NCBI RefSeq assembly: GCF_019443505.1
Contig: NZ_CP080377.1
Span: forward strand, 4,836,001 to 4,900,000
Length of the DNA stretch: 64,000 bases
Direction: 5' to 3'
Origin: Janthinobacterium sp. PAMC25594
GTDB lineage: Bacteria; Pseudomonadota; Gammaproteobacteria; Burkholderiales; Burkholderiaceae_D
Positions 8,317-16,152 of this stretch are shown in pieces (the first letter of the stretch is position 1; each line of letters starts with the position of its first letter). The notes beneath the pieces were generated by a model, which was not told the DNA's origin, searched no databases, and saw nothing but the letters and a program-made list of their open reading frames with translations. The translations under genes were made by a program, and so were the position numbers.

Positions 8317-8341
8317 TTAATTGTCAACCTTAATTGTCAAC
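8317..8341. repeat. Tandem 13-bp repeat (TTAATTGTCAAC twice) upstream of cytochrome c
   Basis: The 12-mer TTAATTGTCAAC occurs at 8317-8328 and again at 8330-8341, a period of 13 bases. It is 63-87 bases upstream of the first cytochrome start codon, so it may be a regulator site or part of the promoter. It could also be a chance duplication. Confidence 0.5.
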
Positions 8342-8403
8342 ACATAAGATCAAAAAAAACCAGCTCTGGCGTTTCTCCGATTACCTTTGTTCACATTGCC
8401 ACT

Positions 8404-8733
8404 ATGAAAAAAATATTTGCACTTCTCGTGCTTGCCGGCATAGCAAATGCCGTCACAGCGGCTGACATTGTAGGAAACGCCAAGGCAGCGACTGCCAAGG
8501 TGGAAATGTGTATCGGTTGCCACGGCATCCCCGGTTACAAGGCGACCTTCCCCGAAGTGTTCCAGGTGCCGATGATCGGCGGCCAGCCGGCAAAATATAT
8601 CGAAAATGCGCTGCAGGCCTACAAGAAGGGCGATCGCAAGCACCCCAGCATGAAGGGCATTGCCAGCAGCCTGTCGGATCAGGATATCGCCGATGTCGCC
8701 GCGTATTATGCGCAACAAGCCAAGCCGAACTGA
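8404..8733 (+). CDS. Periplasmic class I cytochrome c (c553-like)
   Basis: 109 residues. A signal peptide (MKKIFALLVLAGIANAVTAA) precedes the mature protein. The heme attachment motif is CIGCH (mature N-terminal part), and PMIGGQPAKYIENALQAYKKG with SDQDIADVAAYYAQ are typical of small cytochromes c553/c4 halves. A candidate axial methionine lies in HPSMKGIA. The next gene encodes a second cytochrome of the same fold 11 bases downstream. Near nirK they could supply electrons to nitrite reductase or a terminal oxidase; that is inference. Confidence 0.9.
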   Translation: MKKIFALLVLAGIANAVTAADIVGNAKAATAKVEMCIGCHGIPGYKATFPEVFQVPMIGGQPAKYIENALQAYKKGDRKHPSMKGIASSLSDQDIADVAAYYAQQAKPN

Positions 8734-8744
8734 GGATCAGCCAG

Positions 8745-9086
8745 ATGAAAACACTACTCGCCGCCCTCGTTTGCGCCACCGTCTCGTTCGGCGCCAGTGC
8801 CGCCGGCAATATCAACACGGGCAAGGCCCTGGCCGAAAAATACAGCTGCGCCACCTGCCACGGCAAGGATTACGGTTCGCCCATCGACCCGTCGTACCCG
8901 AAACTGGCGGGCCAGCACAAGGATTACCTGGAACACGCCTTGACGGCATATAAACGGGGCGACAAGGCCAACGGCCGCAACAACGCCATCATGACGGGCC
9001 AGGTGAAACCGCTGAGCAACCAGGACATCAAGGACCTGGCCGCCTACCTGCACAGCCTGCCAACCACCCTGGTGATCCACCGCTGA
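8745..9086 (+). CDS. Periplasmic class I cytochrome c (second of a pair)
   Basis: 113 residues with a signal peptide ending at GASA-A, a heme motif CATCH, and the pattern YPKLAGQHKDYLEHALTAYKRG shared with the preceding cytochrome; NNAIMTGQVKPLSNQDIKDLAAYLHSL holds the likely methionine ligand. The two genes look like a tandem duplication of a single-heme unit, equivalent to the two halves of a diheme cytochrome c4 made as separate proteins. It converges on norR, with only 12 bases between the stop codons. Confidence 0.9.
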   Translation: MKTLLAALVCATVSFGASAAGNINTGKALAEKYSCATCHGKDYGSPIDPSYPKLAGQHKDYLEHALTAYKRGDKANGRNNAIMTGQVKPLSNQDIKDLAAYLHSLPTTLVIHR

Positions 9087-9098
9087 GCTTTACCCGGC

Positions 9099-10655
9099 TC
9101 AGGCTTTCAGCCCCACCCGGCGCGCCAGCTTATGTAAATTGCTGGCGTCCAGCCCCAGATGGCGCGCGGCGGCGGCCCAGTTATCCTGATGCAGGGCCAG
9201 CGCTTGCCGGATGGCCTGGCGCTGGCTCGCTTCGACGATCTGATGCATCGACAGCAGCGGCGCCGCCGGCGTGCCGCACGCGCCTGGCACTGGCGGCAGC
9301 GCATCCGTGCCGGCCGGCGCTTCCAGCGCATCGAGGTCGAGCATATCCGTTTCCAGCGTTACTATCTCTTTGCGGTCCGCGCCGCGGATCACCGCTTTCA
9401 GCGCGGCCCGGCTGATCACATGTTCGAGTTCGCGCACATTGCCCGGCCAGCGGTAATGGCATAAGGCGTTTTCCGCCGCGGCGGACAGGCGCAGGCTGCG
9501 CAAGCCCAGGCGCGCGCGGTTCAGTTCCAGGAAACCACCGGCCAGCAGCAACACGTCATTGCCCCGCTCGCGCAGCGGCGGAATCGGCACGGGATAGACC
9601 GATAAACGGTGATACAGGTCGGCGCGGAACGTGCCGTCGCGCACATGCTCGCGCAGGCTGCGGTTGGTGGCGGCGATCACGCGCACGTTGACCCGGCGTG
9701 GCCGGTCCGCGCCCAGGCGCTGGATTTCACCATTTTGCAGGGTGCGCAGCAGCTTGGCCTGTATCGATAGCGGCAATTCGCCCACTTCATCGAGAAACAG
9801 GGTGCCCCCCTCGGCCGCCTCGAAGCGGCCAGGCCGGTCGCTGACGGCACCGGAAAACGCACCGCGCACATGGCCGAATAATTCGCTTTCGGCCAGGGAC
9901 TCGGGCAAGGCCGCGCAATTGACGTGGATCAGGGGCTTGCCCGCGCGGCGCGACAAGCGGTGCAGGCGGTGCGCGCACAATTCCTTGCCGACGCCCGTCT
10001 CTCCCAGCAACAGCACGGGCAGGTCCGATTCGGCGACCACCTGCAGCTCGTGCAGCAGCTGCGTGATGGCGCTGCTCTGGCCGACGAAGTCGTGTTCCTC
10101 GCGCGGCGCCTGCGCATCGGCGAGCATGGCGCCGCCCGACAGGCGCAGGGCGCGGATTTCCGTCTCCAGGCGGGTCACGCGCACGGCCGCCTCGATGGCG
10201 CAGGCCAGTTCGCCCAGGTCGCGCTGCGCTTGCGTATCGAAGGTGCCCACCCGCAGCGCGTCGAGCGTGATCACGCCCCAGCGTTCACCTTCCAGGTCCA
10301 GCGCCATGCCCATGCAGTCGTGCACGGGCAGCGGCTCGCCGGCCCGCTCGGCGATCAGACCATCGTAAGGATCGGGCAGGGAGCTGTCGTGATGGAAGCA
10401 CAGCACGCCGCGCCGCTGCAGGATGGCGGCCAGGCGCGGATGGTCGGCGATGGCGAAGCGGCGTCCCAGCGCGTCGCTGGCCAGGCCGGCCATCGCCACA
10501 GGGCGCAGGTGCTCGCCATCGAGCTTGAGCAAGGCCACGGCCTCGCAGCCGAAGTGCGCGCGCAGGCTGCCCACCAGGCGCTGCAGGCGCACGACCACGG
10601 GCAGGTCGGCGACCAGGTCGGTGAGTAACAGCAGGTGGATGGCAGTGGTGGTCAT
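9099..10655 (-). CDS. norR: NO-responsive sigma-54 activator NorR
   Basis: 518 residues: N-terminal GAF domain, AAA+ domain, C-terminal helix-turn-helix. The GAF domain keeps the residues that bind the NO-sensing non-heme iron in E. coli NorR: Asp95 and Asp98 in LPDPYDGL, and His112 and Cys114 in VHDCMG. The AAA+ domain has Walker A GETGVGKE (218-225) and the sigma-54 contact loop reads GAFSGA (265-270), where most family members have GAFTGA. The C-terminus NWAAAARHLGLDASNLHKLARRVGL matches the NorR DNA-binding helix pair in overall pattern. I chose the ATG at 10655, which aligns with E. coli NorR; a start at 10712 adds 19 unmatched residues. It diverges from nirK; three NorR sites lie between, one over its own start codon. 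Confidence 0.95.
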   Translation of the reverse strand: MTTTAIHLLLLTDLVADLPVVVRLQRLVGSLRAHFGCEAVALLKLDGEHLRPVAMAGLASDALGRRFAIADHPRLAAILQRRGVLCFHHDSSLPDPYDGLIAERAGEPLPVHDCMGMALDLEGERWGVITLDALRVGTFDTQAQRDLGELACAIEAAVRVTRLETEIRALRLSGGAMLADAQAPREEHDFVGQSSAITQLLHELQVVAESDLPVLLLGETGVGKELCAHRLHRLSRRAGKPLIHVNCAALPESLAESELFGHVRGAFSGAVSDRPGRFEAAEGGTLFLDEVGELPLSIQAKLLRTLQNGEIQRLGADRPRRVNVRVIAATNRSLREHVRDGTFRADLYHRLSVYPVPIPPLRERGNDVLLLAGGFLELNRARLGLRSLRLSAAAENALCHYRWPGNVRELEHVISRAALKAVIRGADRKEIVTLETDMLDLDALEAPAGTDALPPVPGACGTPAAPLLSMHQIVEASQRQAIRQALALHQDNWAAAARHLGLDASNLHKLARRVGLKA

Positions 10656-10706
10656 AAGTACCACGCAGGGTACAACGAACCACGGCAAACAAGGGTCATA
10701 GCGACC
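10650..10706. promoter_or_regulatory. Three NorR-type operators (GGT-N7-ACC)
   Basis: Three copies of the NorR core GGT-N7-ACC: 10650-10662 (GGTCATAAGTACC), 10669-10681 (GGTACAACGAACC) and 10694-10706 (GGTCATAGCGACC, within the longer inverted repeat AGGGTC/GACCCT). They are 19 and 25 bases apart and upstream of the sigma-54 promoter of nirK. E. coli and Ralstonia NorR also use three such sites. The first site overlaps the norR start codon, which suggests autoregulation. Confidence 0.88.
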
Positions 10707-10745
10707 CTGCATTTTTCAAATCGTTGATTTAAAACAAGTTTTTCC

Positions 10746-10760
10746 TGGCACACGGTTTGC
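10746..10760 (+). promoter_or_regulatory. Sigma-54 promoter of the nirK-norA-norB operon
   Basis: TGGCAC-N5-TTGC matches the sigma-54 -24/-12 consensus exactly, with the GG and GC doublets 10 bases apart. The transcript should start near 10772, about 34 bases before the nirK ATG. The NorR sites lie 40-96 bases upstream. Confidence 0.92.
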
Positions 10761-10805
10761 CTAGATAAGTGTGCCGAACCGGCATACAAGACCAAGGAAA
10801 GCCTG

Positions 10806-12290
10806 ATGAAAACGACCCCCTCCCTCCGCGCCATCGCCGCTGCCGTCTGCGTCCTGGCCATGCCCCTGTCCGTGCAAGCCCAGGCGAGCCTGCCGGCCAG
10901 CGCCGCCGCCACTGCGGCCAAAGCCGCGCCGGCGACGCTCAAGCGCTATGAACTGCAAACCAATATCGTCGACGGCAAGATGGTCTTCATCGACGCCAAG
11001 GGCCAGGTCAACCCCGTGCTGGCGGCCAAGGTGGGCGACACGGTGGAACTGGTGCTGAAAAGCGGCGAAGGCGCCGAGCACGATTTGCTGATCCCGGAAC
11101 TGAACGTCGCATCCGCCAAGTTCAGCGCCAATAGCGGCAGCACCAGCGTGCGCTTCAAGGTCACGCGCGCCGGCACGTTCACCTATTACTGCTCGATCCC
11201 CGGCCACCGCCAGATCGGCATGGAAGGCAAGCTGGAAGTGACCGGCACATCGCTGGCCGAAGCCGGGGCACCGAAGGCTGCCGCCGCCGGCAGCGCTGCC
11301 AGCGAATCGAGCCAGGCCGCCGCGCTGGCCTTGTACACGCCCGCGCCGTCGCCGATGCGCGGTCCCGATCCGTCCGCCGTCAGCGTGGCGGCCAACCCGG
11401 CGCAGGTGCCCGTCGCCATCGGCGCGCGCGCGCCGCAGTTGCTCAAGTACCGCATGGAGACGGTGGAATTGCCGGGCAAGCTCGATGACGGCACCACTTT
11501 TACGTACTGGACCTTCAACCGGCAAGTGCCCGGCCCGATGTTGCGCGCGAAGGTGGGCGACACGGTGGAACTGACCCTGTTCAATGCGAAGGACAGCAAG
11601 ATGATCCACTCGATTGATTTGCACGCCGTGACGGGCGGCCATGGCGGCGGACAGCACACGCAGGTCGCGCCGGGGCAGGAAAAGACGGTCACCTTCAAGG
11701 CGCTCAATCCGGGCCTGTTCGTCTACCACTGCGCCACGCCGCTGGTGCCGCAGCATATCGCGGCCGGCATGTACGGCATGATCCTCGTCGAACCGGAAGG
11801 CGGCTTGTCGAAGGTCGACCGCGAGTATTACGTGATGCAGGGCGAGATGTACACGGGCCGTCCGCACGGCGCGCCCGTGCACCAGGAACCGAACCTGGAA
11901 AAAATGGCCAATGAGCTGCCCGACTACTACGTCTTCAACGGCGAAGTGGGTGCCCTGAGCAAGACGCATAAATTGCAGGCGAAGGTCGGCGAGACGGTGC
12001 GCATCTATTTTGGCGTGGGCGGCCCGAACAAGATTTCGTCCTTCCACATCATCGGCGAGATTTTCGACAAGGTATATAGCGAAGGCTCCATCAGCAGTCC
12101 GAAACACGACGTGCAAACCACCCTCTTGGCACCGGGCGGCGCGACCATCGTCGAACTCAAGGTGCAGCACCCGGGCAGCTATCTGCTGGTCGACCATGCC
12201 TTGTCGCGCGCCGGCAAGGGCGCCGTCGGCGTGCTGGAAGTGACGGGCGAGCCCGTGCCGGGCGTCTACCACGCGGGCGCCGTGCAATAA
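10806..12290 (+). CDS. nirK: Copper nitrite reductase NirK with extra N-terminal cupredoxin domain
   Basis: 494 residues against roughly 360-390 for ordinary NirK; reduces nitrite to NO in the periplasm. After a signal peptide (to about residue 26) an extra blue-copper domain spans about 45-147 with a complete type 1 site: His92, Cys129, His134, Met139. An Ala/Pro-rich linker (150-205) leads to the two-domain NirK core. Core type 1 ligands are His268, Cys309, His317, Met322; type 2 ligands are His273, His308, His463; the catalytic Asp271 (IDLH) and His414 (SSFHIIG) are present, so it should be active. N-terminal cupredoxin fusions are known in Hyphomicrobium NirK. First gene behind the sigma-54 promoter, with AAGGA upstream of the ATG. 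Confidence 0.95.
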   Translation: MKTTPSLRAIAAAVCVLAMPLSVQAQASLPASAAATAAKAAPATLKRYELQTNIVDGKMVFIDAKGQVNPVLAAKVGDTVELVLKSGEGAEHDLLIPELNVASAKFSANSGSTSVRFKVTRAGTFTYYCSIPGHRQIGMEGKLEVTGTSLAEAGAPKAAAAGSAASESSQAAALALYTPAPSPMRGPDPSAVSVAANPAQVPVAIGARAPQLLKYRMETVELPGKLDDGTTFTYWTFNRQVPGPMLRAKVGDTVELTLFNAKDSKMIHSIDLHAVTGGHGGGQHTQVAPGQEKTVTFKALNPGLFVYHCATPLVPQHIAAGMYGMILVEPEGGLSKVDREYYVMQGEMYTGRPHGAPVHQEPNLEKMANELPDYYVFNGEVGALSKTHKLQAKVGETVRIYFGVGGPNKISSFHIIGEIFDKVYSEGSISSPKHDVQTTLLAPGGATIVELKVQHPGSYLLVDHALSRAGKGAVGVLEVTGEPVPGVYHAGAVQ

Positions 12291-12319
12291 ATCTACCTAT
12301 TCATCCTCAAGGAACTGTT

Positions 12320-12997
12320 ATGGAAATGATCGAGCTATCCCTGGGCCAGCTGGCCCGCCGCATCCCTGGCGCCACGCGCCTGTTCGATGCGCACCGCCTG
12401 GATTTCTGCTGCGGCGGCAACAAGACCCTGCGCGCGGCGGCCGCAGCGGCCGGCGTGGACACGGCGCCCATCGTCGCGGAACTGCGGCTGCTGGCAGAGC
12501 GCGCTGATACCAGCGGCGCGCGTGACTGGCAGGACGCCCCGGCCACCGCGCTGGTGGAACACATCCTGGCGCGCTACCACGCCGTGCACCGCGAGCAGTT
12601 GCCCGAGCTGATACGCCTGGCGCGCAAGGTCGAGCAGGTGCATGGCGACCGCGCCGACTGTCCGCACGGGCTGGCGCAACACCTGTCGGCCATGGCGCAG
12701 GAACTGGAAAGCCATATGCGCAAGGAAGAAGACGTGCTGTTCCCGATGATCGTGCGCGGCCAGGGCCCCCGGGCCGGCGCACCCATCAACGTGATGCGCA
12801 TGGAGCACGACGACCATGGCGTGGCCCTGCGCGCGATGGAGGCGATGACGAACGATATCACCGCGCCGGCCGGCGCCTGCACCACCTGGCGCGCGCTGTA
12901 CACGGGCTTGCGCACCTTCCGCGAGGATCTGATGGCGCATATCCATACTGAAAACAATATCCTGTTCGAGCGCTTTGCGCCGGCCGTGGTGCACTGA
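12320..12997 (+). CDS. norA: Di-iron Fe-S cluster repair protein (NorA/YtfE/DnrN family)
   Basis: 225 residues with the ScdA-type N-terminal domain (HRLDFCCGGNKTL, about residues 25-37) and a hemerythrin-like four-helix bundle carrying the di-iron ligands: HILARYHAVHREQL, ESHMRKEEDVLFPM, MEHDDH and HIHTENNILFE. YtfE/RIC proteins repair iron-sulfur clusters damaged by NO; in Ralstonia eutropha the homologue NorA is co-transcribed with the NO reductase under NorR, the same arrangement as here. AAGGA precedes the ATG by 6 bases, and the gene sits between nirK and the NO reductase in one operon. Confidence 0.93.
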   Translation: MEMIELSLGQLARRIPGATRLFDAHRLDFCCGGNKTLRAAAAAAGVDTAPIVAELRLLAERADTSGARDWQDAPATALVEHILARYHAVHREQLPELIRLARKVEQVHGDRADCPHGLAQHLSAMAQELESHMRKEEDVLFPMIVRGQGPRAGAPINVMRMEHDDHGVALRAMEAMTNDITAPAGACTTWRALYTGLRTFREDLMAHIHTENNILFERFAPAVVH

Positions 12998-13011
12998 CAA
13001 AGGAAAGACCC

Positions 13012-15282
13012 ATGGGTCCCTACAAAAAACTCTGGTTCACCCTGATCGGTGTGCTGATCGTGACGTTTTCGCTGCTCGGCTACTACGGCACGGAAGTCTA
13101 CCGGCAGGCGCCGCCGATTCCCGCGCAAGTGCTGGCGCAGGATGGCCGGCAACTGTTCGACCGCGAGGGCATCCTCGACGGCCAGACGGCCTGGCAATCG
13201 GTGGGCGGCATGCAGCTGGGCTCCATCTGGGGCCACGGCGCCTACCAGGCGCCCGACTGGACGGCCGACTGGCTGCACCGCGAACTGACGGCCTGGCTGG
13301 AACTGGCCGCGCAAGAGCAGCATGGCAAGGCGTACGCGGCGCTCGACGGCCCCGCGCAGGCGGCGCTGCGCGAAGCGCTCAAGATGGAGTACCGCGCCAA
13401 CCGGGTCGATGAGGCGCAAGTGCTGCACCTGTCGGCGCGCCGCGTGCAAGCGATCGCCAACACGGCGCACTATTACGACCAGCTGTTCTCCGACGCGCCT
13501 GCGCTGCACGCCAGCCGCGAGCATTTCGCGATGAAGGAAAATACCCTGCCCAGCGCCGAGCGGCGCGCGCAGATGACGCAGTTCTTCTTCTGGACGGCGT
13601 GGGCCGCCGCCACCGAACGTCCGGGCCAGAAAGTGACCTATACGAACAACTGGCCGCATGAACCGCTGATCGGCAACCAGCCCAGCGGCGAAAACCTCGT
13701 CTGGTCGGTCGCCAGCGTGGTGGTGCTGCTGGCCGGCGTGGGCTTCCTCGTCTGGGGCTGGGCCTTTTTGCGCGACCATGACGAAGCGCTGCCGACGCCC
13801 GGCGCGCGCGATCCTTTGAGCACGTTTGCGCTGACTCCCTCGCAGCGGGGACTGGGAAAATATCTGTTCCTGGTGGTGGCGCTGTTCATCTTCCAGGTCT
13901 TCATCGGCGGCTTCACGGCGCACTACACGGTGGAAGGGCAGCAGTTCTACGGCATCGACGTGTCGCGCTGGTTCCCGTATGCGCTCACGCGCACCTGGCA
14001 TATCCAGGCCGCGCTGTTCTGGATCGCCACGGGCTTCCTGGCCGCCGGCCTGTTCCTGGCACCGCTGATCAATGGCGGCAAGGATCCCAAGTGGCAGCGC
14101 CTGGGCGTCGATGTGCTGTTCTGGGCGCTGGTGCTGGTCGTCGTCGGCTCGTTTATCGGCAATTACCTGGCGATTGCGCAAGTGATGCCGCCCGAGTGGA
14201 ATTTCTGGCTCGGCCACCAGGGCTATGAATATGTGGACCTGGGACGTTTGTGGCAGATCGGCAAGTTTGTCGGTATCCTGCTGTGGCTCGTGCTGATGCT
14301 GCGCGGCGTCGTGCCGGCCCTGCGCCAGCCGGGCGGCGACAGGAACCTGCTGGCGCTGCTGACCGCGTCCGTCGGCGCCATCGGCCTGTTCTATGGCGCC
14401 GGCCTGTTCTACGGCGAACGCACGCACCTGTCGGTGATGGAGTACTGGCGCTGGTGGGTGGTGCACCTGTGGGTGGAAGGCTTCTTTGAAGTGTTCGCCA
14501 CCACGGCGCTGGCCTTCATCTTCTCGACCCTGGGCCTGGTGTCAGTGCGCATGGCCACGACGGCCAGCCTGGCGTCGGCCTCGCTGTTCATGCTGGGCGG
14601 CATACCCGGCACCTTCCACCACCTGTACTTTTCCGGCACCACCACGCCCGTGATGGCCATCGGCGCGAGCTTCAGCGCGCTCGAAGTGGTACCGCTGATC
14701 GTGCTGGGCCACGAGGCCTGGGAGAACTGGCGCCTGAAAGCGCGCGCACCGTGGATGGAGCAGTTGCGCTGGCCGATGATGTGCTTTGTCGCCGTCGCCT
14801 TCTGGAACATGCTGGGCGCCGGTGTCTTCGGCTTCATGATCAACCCGCCCGTGGCGCTGTATTACATCCAGGGACTCAACACCACCGCGACGCATGCGCA
14901 TGCCGCGCTGTTCGGCGTGTACGGTTTCCTGGCGCTGGGCTTTACCTTGCTGGTGCTGCGCTACTTGCGGCCCGACTACCGTTTCAGCCCTGCCTTGATG
15001 AAGACGGCGTTCTGGGGCTTGAACGCGGGCCTGGTGCTGATGCTCTTTACCAGCTTGCTGCCGATTGGCATCATCCAGTTCCACGCCAGCGTGACGGAAG
15101 GCCTGTGGTATGCGCGCAGCGAGGCATTCATGCAGCAGCCGCTGTTGCAGAACCTGCGCTGGATACGTACCTTCGGCGACGTGGTGTTCATCGTCGGCGC
15201 GGTGGCCATGGCGCTGCAGGTGGTGCTGGGGTTGCTGGGCAAGGCGCCGAAGGCAGCTGTACTGCAGCCACAGGCGGTGTAG
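13012..15282 (+). CDS. norB: Quinol-dependent nitric oxide reductase (qNOR)
   Basis: 756 residues, the single-subunit qNOR (NorZ) length; reduces two NO to N2O using quinol electrons in the cytoplasmic membrane. The N-terminal periplasmic extension (about residues 35-215) is the fused NorC-like part lacking a heme c motif. The catalytic part has about 12 helices. Heme and iron ligands are visible: TRTWHIQAALFW, VVHLWVEG (His and Glu of the FeB site), GTFHHLY (two His of the FeB site), and TTATHAHAAL (low-spin and high-spin heme His). Third gene of the nirK-norA-norB operon. No nosZ is in the window, so the encoded path stops at N2O here. Converges with the DUF1841 gene, 5 bases away. Confidence 0.96.
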   Translation: MGPYKKLWFTLIGVLIVTFSLLGYYGTEVYRQAPPIPAQVLAQDGRQLFDREGILDGQTAWQSVGGMQLGSIWGHGAYQAPDWTADWLHRELTAWLELAAQEQHGKAYAALDGPAQAALREALKMEYRANRVDEAQVLHLSARRVQAIANTAHYYDQLFSDAPALHASREHFAMKENTLPSAERRAQMTQFFFWTAWAAATERPGQKVTYTNNWPHEPLIGNQPSGENLVWSVASVVVLLAGVGFLVWGWAFLRDHDEALPTPGARDPLSTFALTPSQRGLGKYLFLVVALFIFQVFIGGFTAHYTVEGQQFYGIDVSRWFPYALTRTWHIQAALFWIATGFLAAGLFLAPLINGGKDPKWQRLGVDVLFWALVLVVVGSFIGNYLAIAQVMPPEWNFWLGHQGYEYVDLGRLWQIGKFVGILLWLVLMLRGVVPALRQPGGDRNLLALLTASVGAIGLFYGAGLFYGERTHLSVMEYWRWWVVHLWVEGFFEVFATTALAFIFSTLGLVSVRMATTASLASASLFMLGGIPGTFHHLYFSGTTTPVMAIGASFSALEVVPLIVLGHEAWENWRLKARAPWMEQLRWPMMCFVAVAFWNMLGAGVFGFMINPPVALYYIQGLNTTATHAHAALFGVYGFLALGFTLLVLRYLRPDYRFSPALMKTAFWGLNAGLVLMLFTSLLPIGIIQFHASVTEGLWYARSEAFMQQPLLQNLRWIRTFGDVVFIVGAVAMALQVVLGLLGKAPKAAVLQPQAV

Positions 15283-15287
15283 CCCGG

Positions 15288-15710
15288 TTAACGTCTGCGC
15301 ACGCAGTCGATATACGCGTCCGTGTCCGGCGGCAAGCCCGAACGCTGCGAAGCCCAGATCATCTGGCCCAGGCATTCCATCACTTCGTGCTGGGCCGCAT
15401 GGGCCGAATCGAGGCGCTGCGTGAGTTGCTGCACGGCCGGGCGGATGCCGCGCGGCTGGTCCACCTGCACCTGCTCCGTGATCGACAGATGCATGGACAG
15501 GTGCAGGAAAGGATTGGCTTGTCCGCCTTCGACGGAATAGTCGCGCGCCAGTGCCGCTTCGACATCGGAGAGCTCGTTTTCATACTCGGGGTGTTCGAGG
15601 ATCCAGTCGAGCGCGATGGCTTCCATCGGCGTGAGGATCTCATGGGCGCGGTGCTTGCGTAATGTTTCGCAAAAGAAGCGGCGCACATCGTCGGAAGAGG
15701 GGTTGAACAT
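15288..15710 (-). CDS. DUF1841 family protein
   Basis: 140 residues matching the DUF1841 family found in betaproteobacteria and gammaproteobacteria: MFNPSSDDVRRFFCE at the start, ALDWILEHPEYENEL, NPFLHLSMHLSITEQ and HEVMECLGQMIWASQR. Function is not established. The start ATG at 15710 gives the family's usual length; longer in-frame upstream sequence reads as non-coding. Single-gene unit converging on norB. Confidence 0.85.
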   Translation of the reverse strand: MFNPSSDDVRRFFCETLRKHRAHEILTPMEAIALDWILEHPEYENELSDVEAALARDYSVEGGQANPFLHLSMHLSITEQVQVDQPRGIRPAVQQLTQRLDSAHAAQHEVMECLGQMIWASQRSGLPPDTDAYIDCVRRR

Positions 15711-16152
15711 GGCTGAAGGACTATGGCTAAAGGGCAGCCGGCATTGTACCGCGTACATCAACCAAGGGCATCGGGGATGCCCTTTTTGCCGTCTGGCACC
15801 TGCTTGCATGACCCGATAGTCACCGCAATTTAATACCCTGCAGTAAGTATTATCCACTACCGCCACGGCCCGGCGGCGCCAAATAACGGTGATAAAATCG
15901 CCGCTCTTGATATTTGCTCTGGACACGATGGCGATTTTATTGCCATTGCGTGCTTCCATTGCCCGCACCTTTGCCACCGGATCTCGCTCCTGGCTTGTCC
16001 CGGAGCGCGGCAGCATGCCTATCACCATCAACCTTGACCTGTCCGGCCGCCCTGGCGTTCCCGATGGCTGGCTGTTTTCATTCAACACAGCGATGGTGCC
16101 GCCCCGGTGGCGCGCAAGAATCATCCTTCAGTATCCAAAAATGGAGTTACGA
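15711..16152. other. Long intergenic region upstream of mqo
   Basis: About 440 bases. It contains a terminator-like hairpin pointing rightwards (15764-15787) and an 11-bp perfect inverted repeat ATAAAATCGCC / GGCGATTTTAT at 15892-15902 and 15930-15940 with a 27-base loop, which could be a regulator site or a leader hairpin for mqo. An open frame running into mqo from 15889 has no ribosome site and no family resemblance, so I do not call it a gene. Confidence 0.6.
15764..15787 (+). terminator. Rho-independent terminator-like hairpin
   Basis: AAGGGCATC-GGG-GATGCCCTT followed by TTT; a 9-bp perfect stem with a 3-base loop. It faces the + direction, so it would stop transcripts reading from norB through the DUF1841 gene in antisense, shielding mqo. 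Confidence 0.6.

Noticed and set aside
10806..15282. Complete denitrification locus
   Set aside because: No nosZ, no nitrate reductase and no NnrR/NsrR gene in the window; only the nitrite to N2O part is here.
15889..16152. N-terminal extension of Mqo or a separate small gene
   Set aside because: No ribosome site or similarity; the signal-like leader starts at 16153 with GGAG before it.
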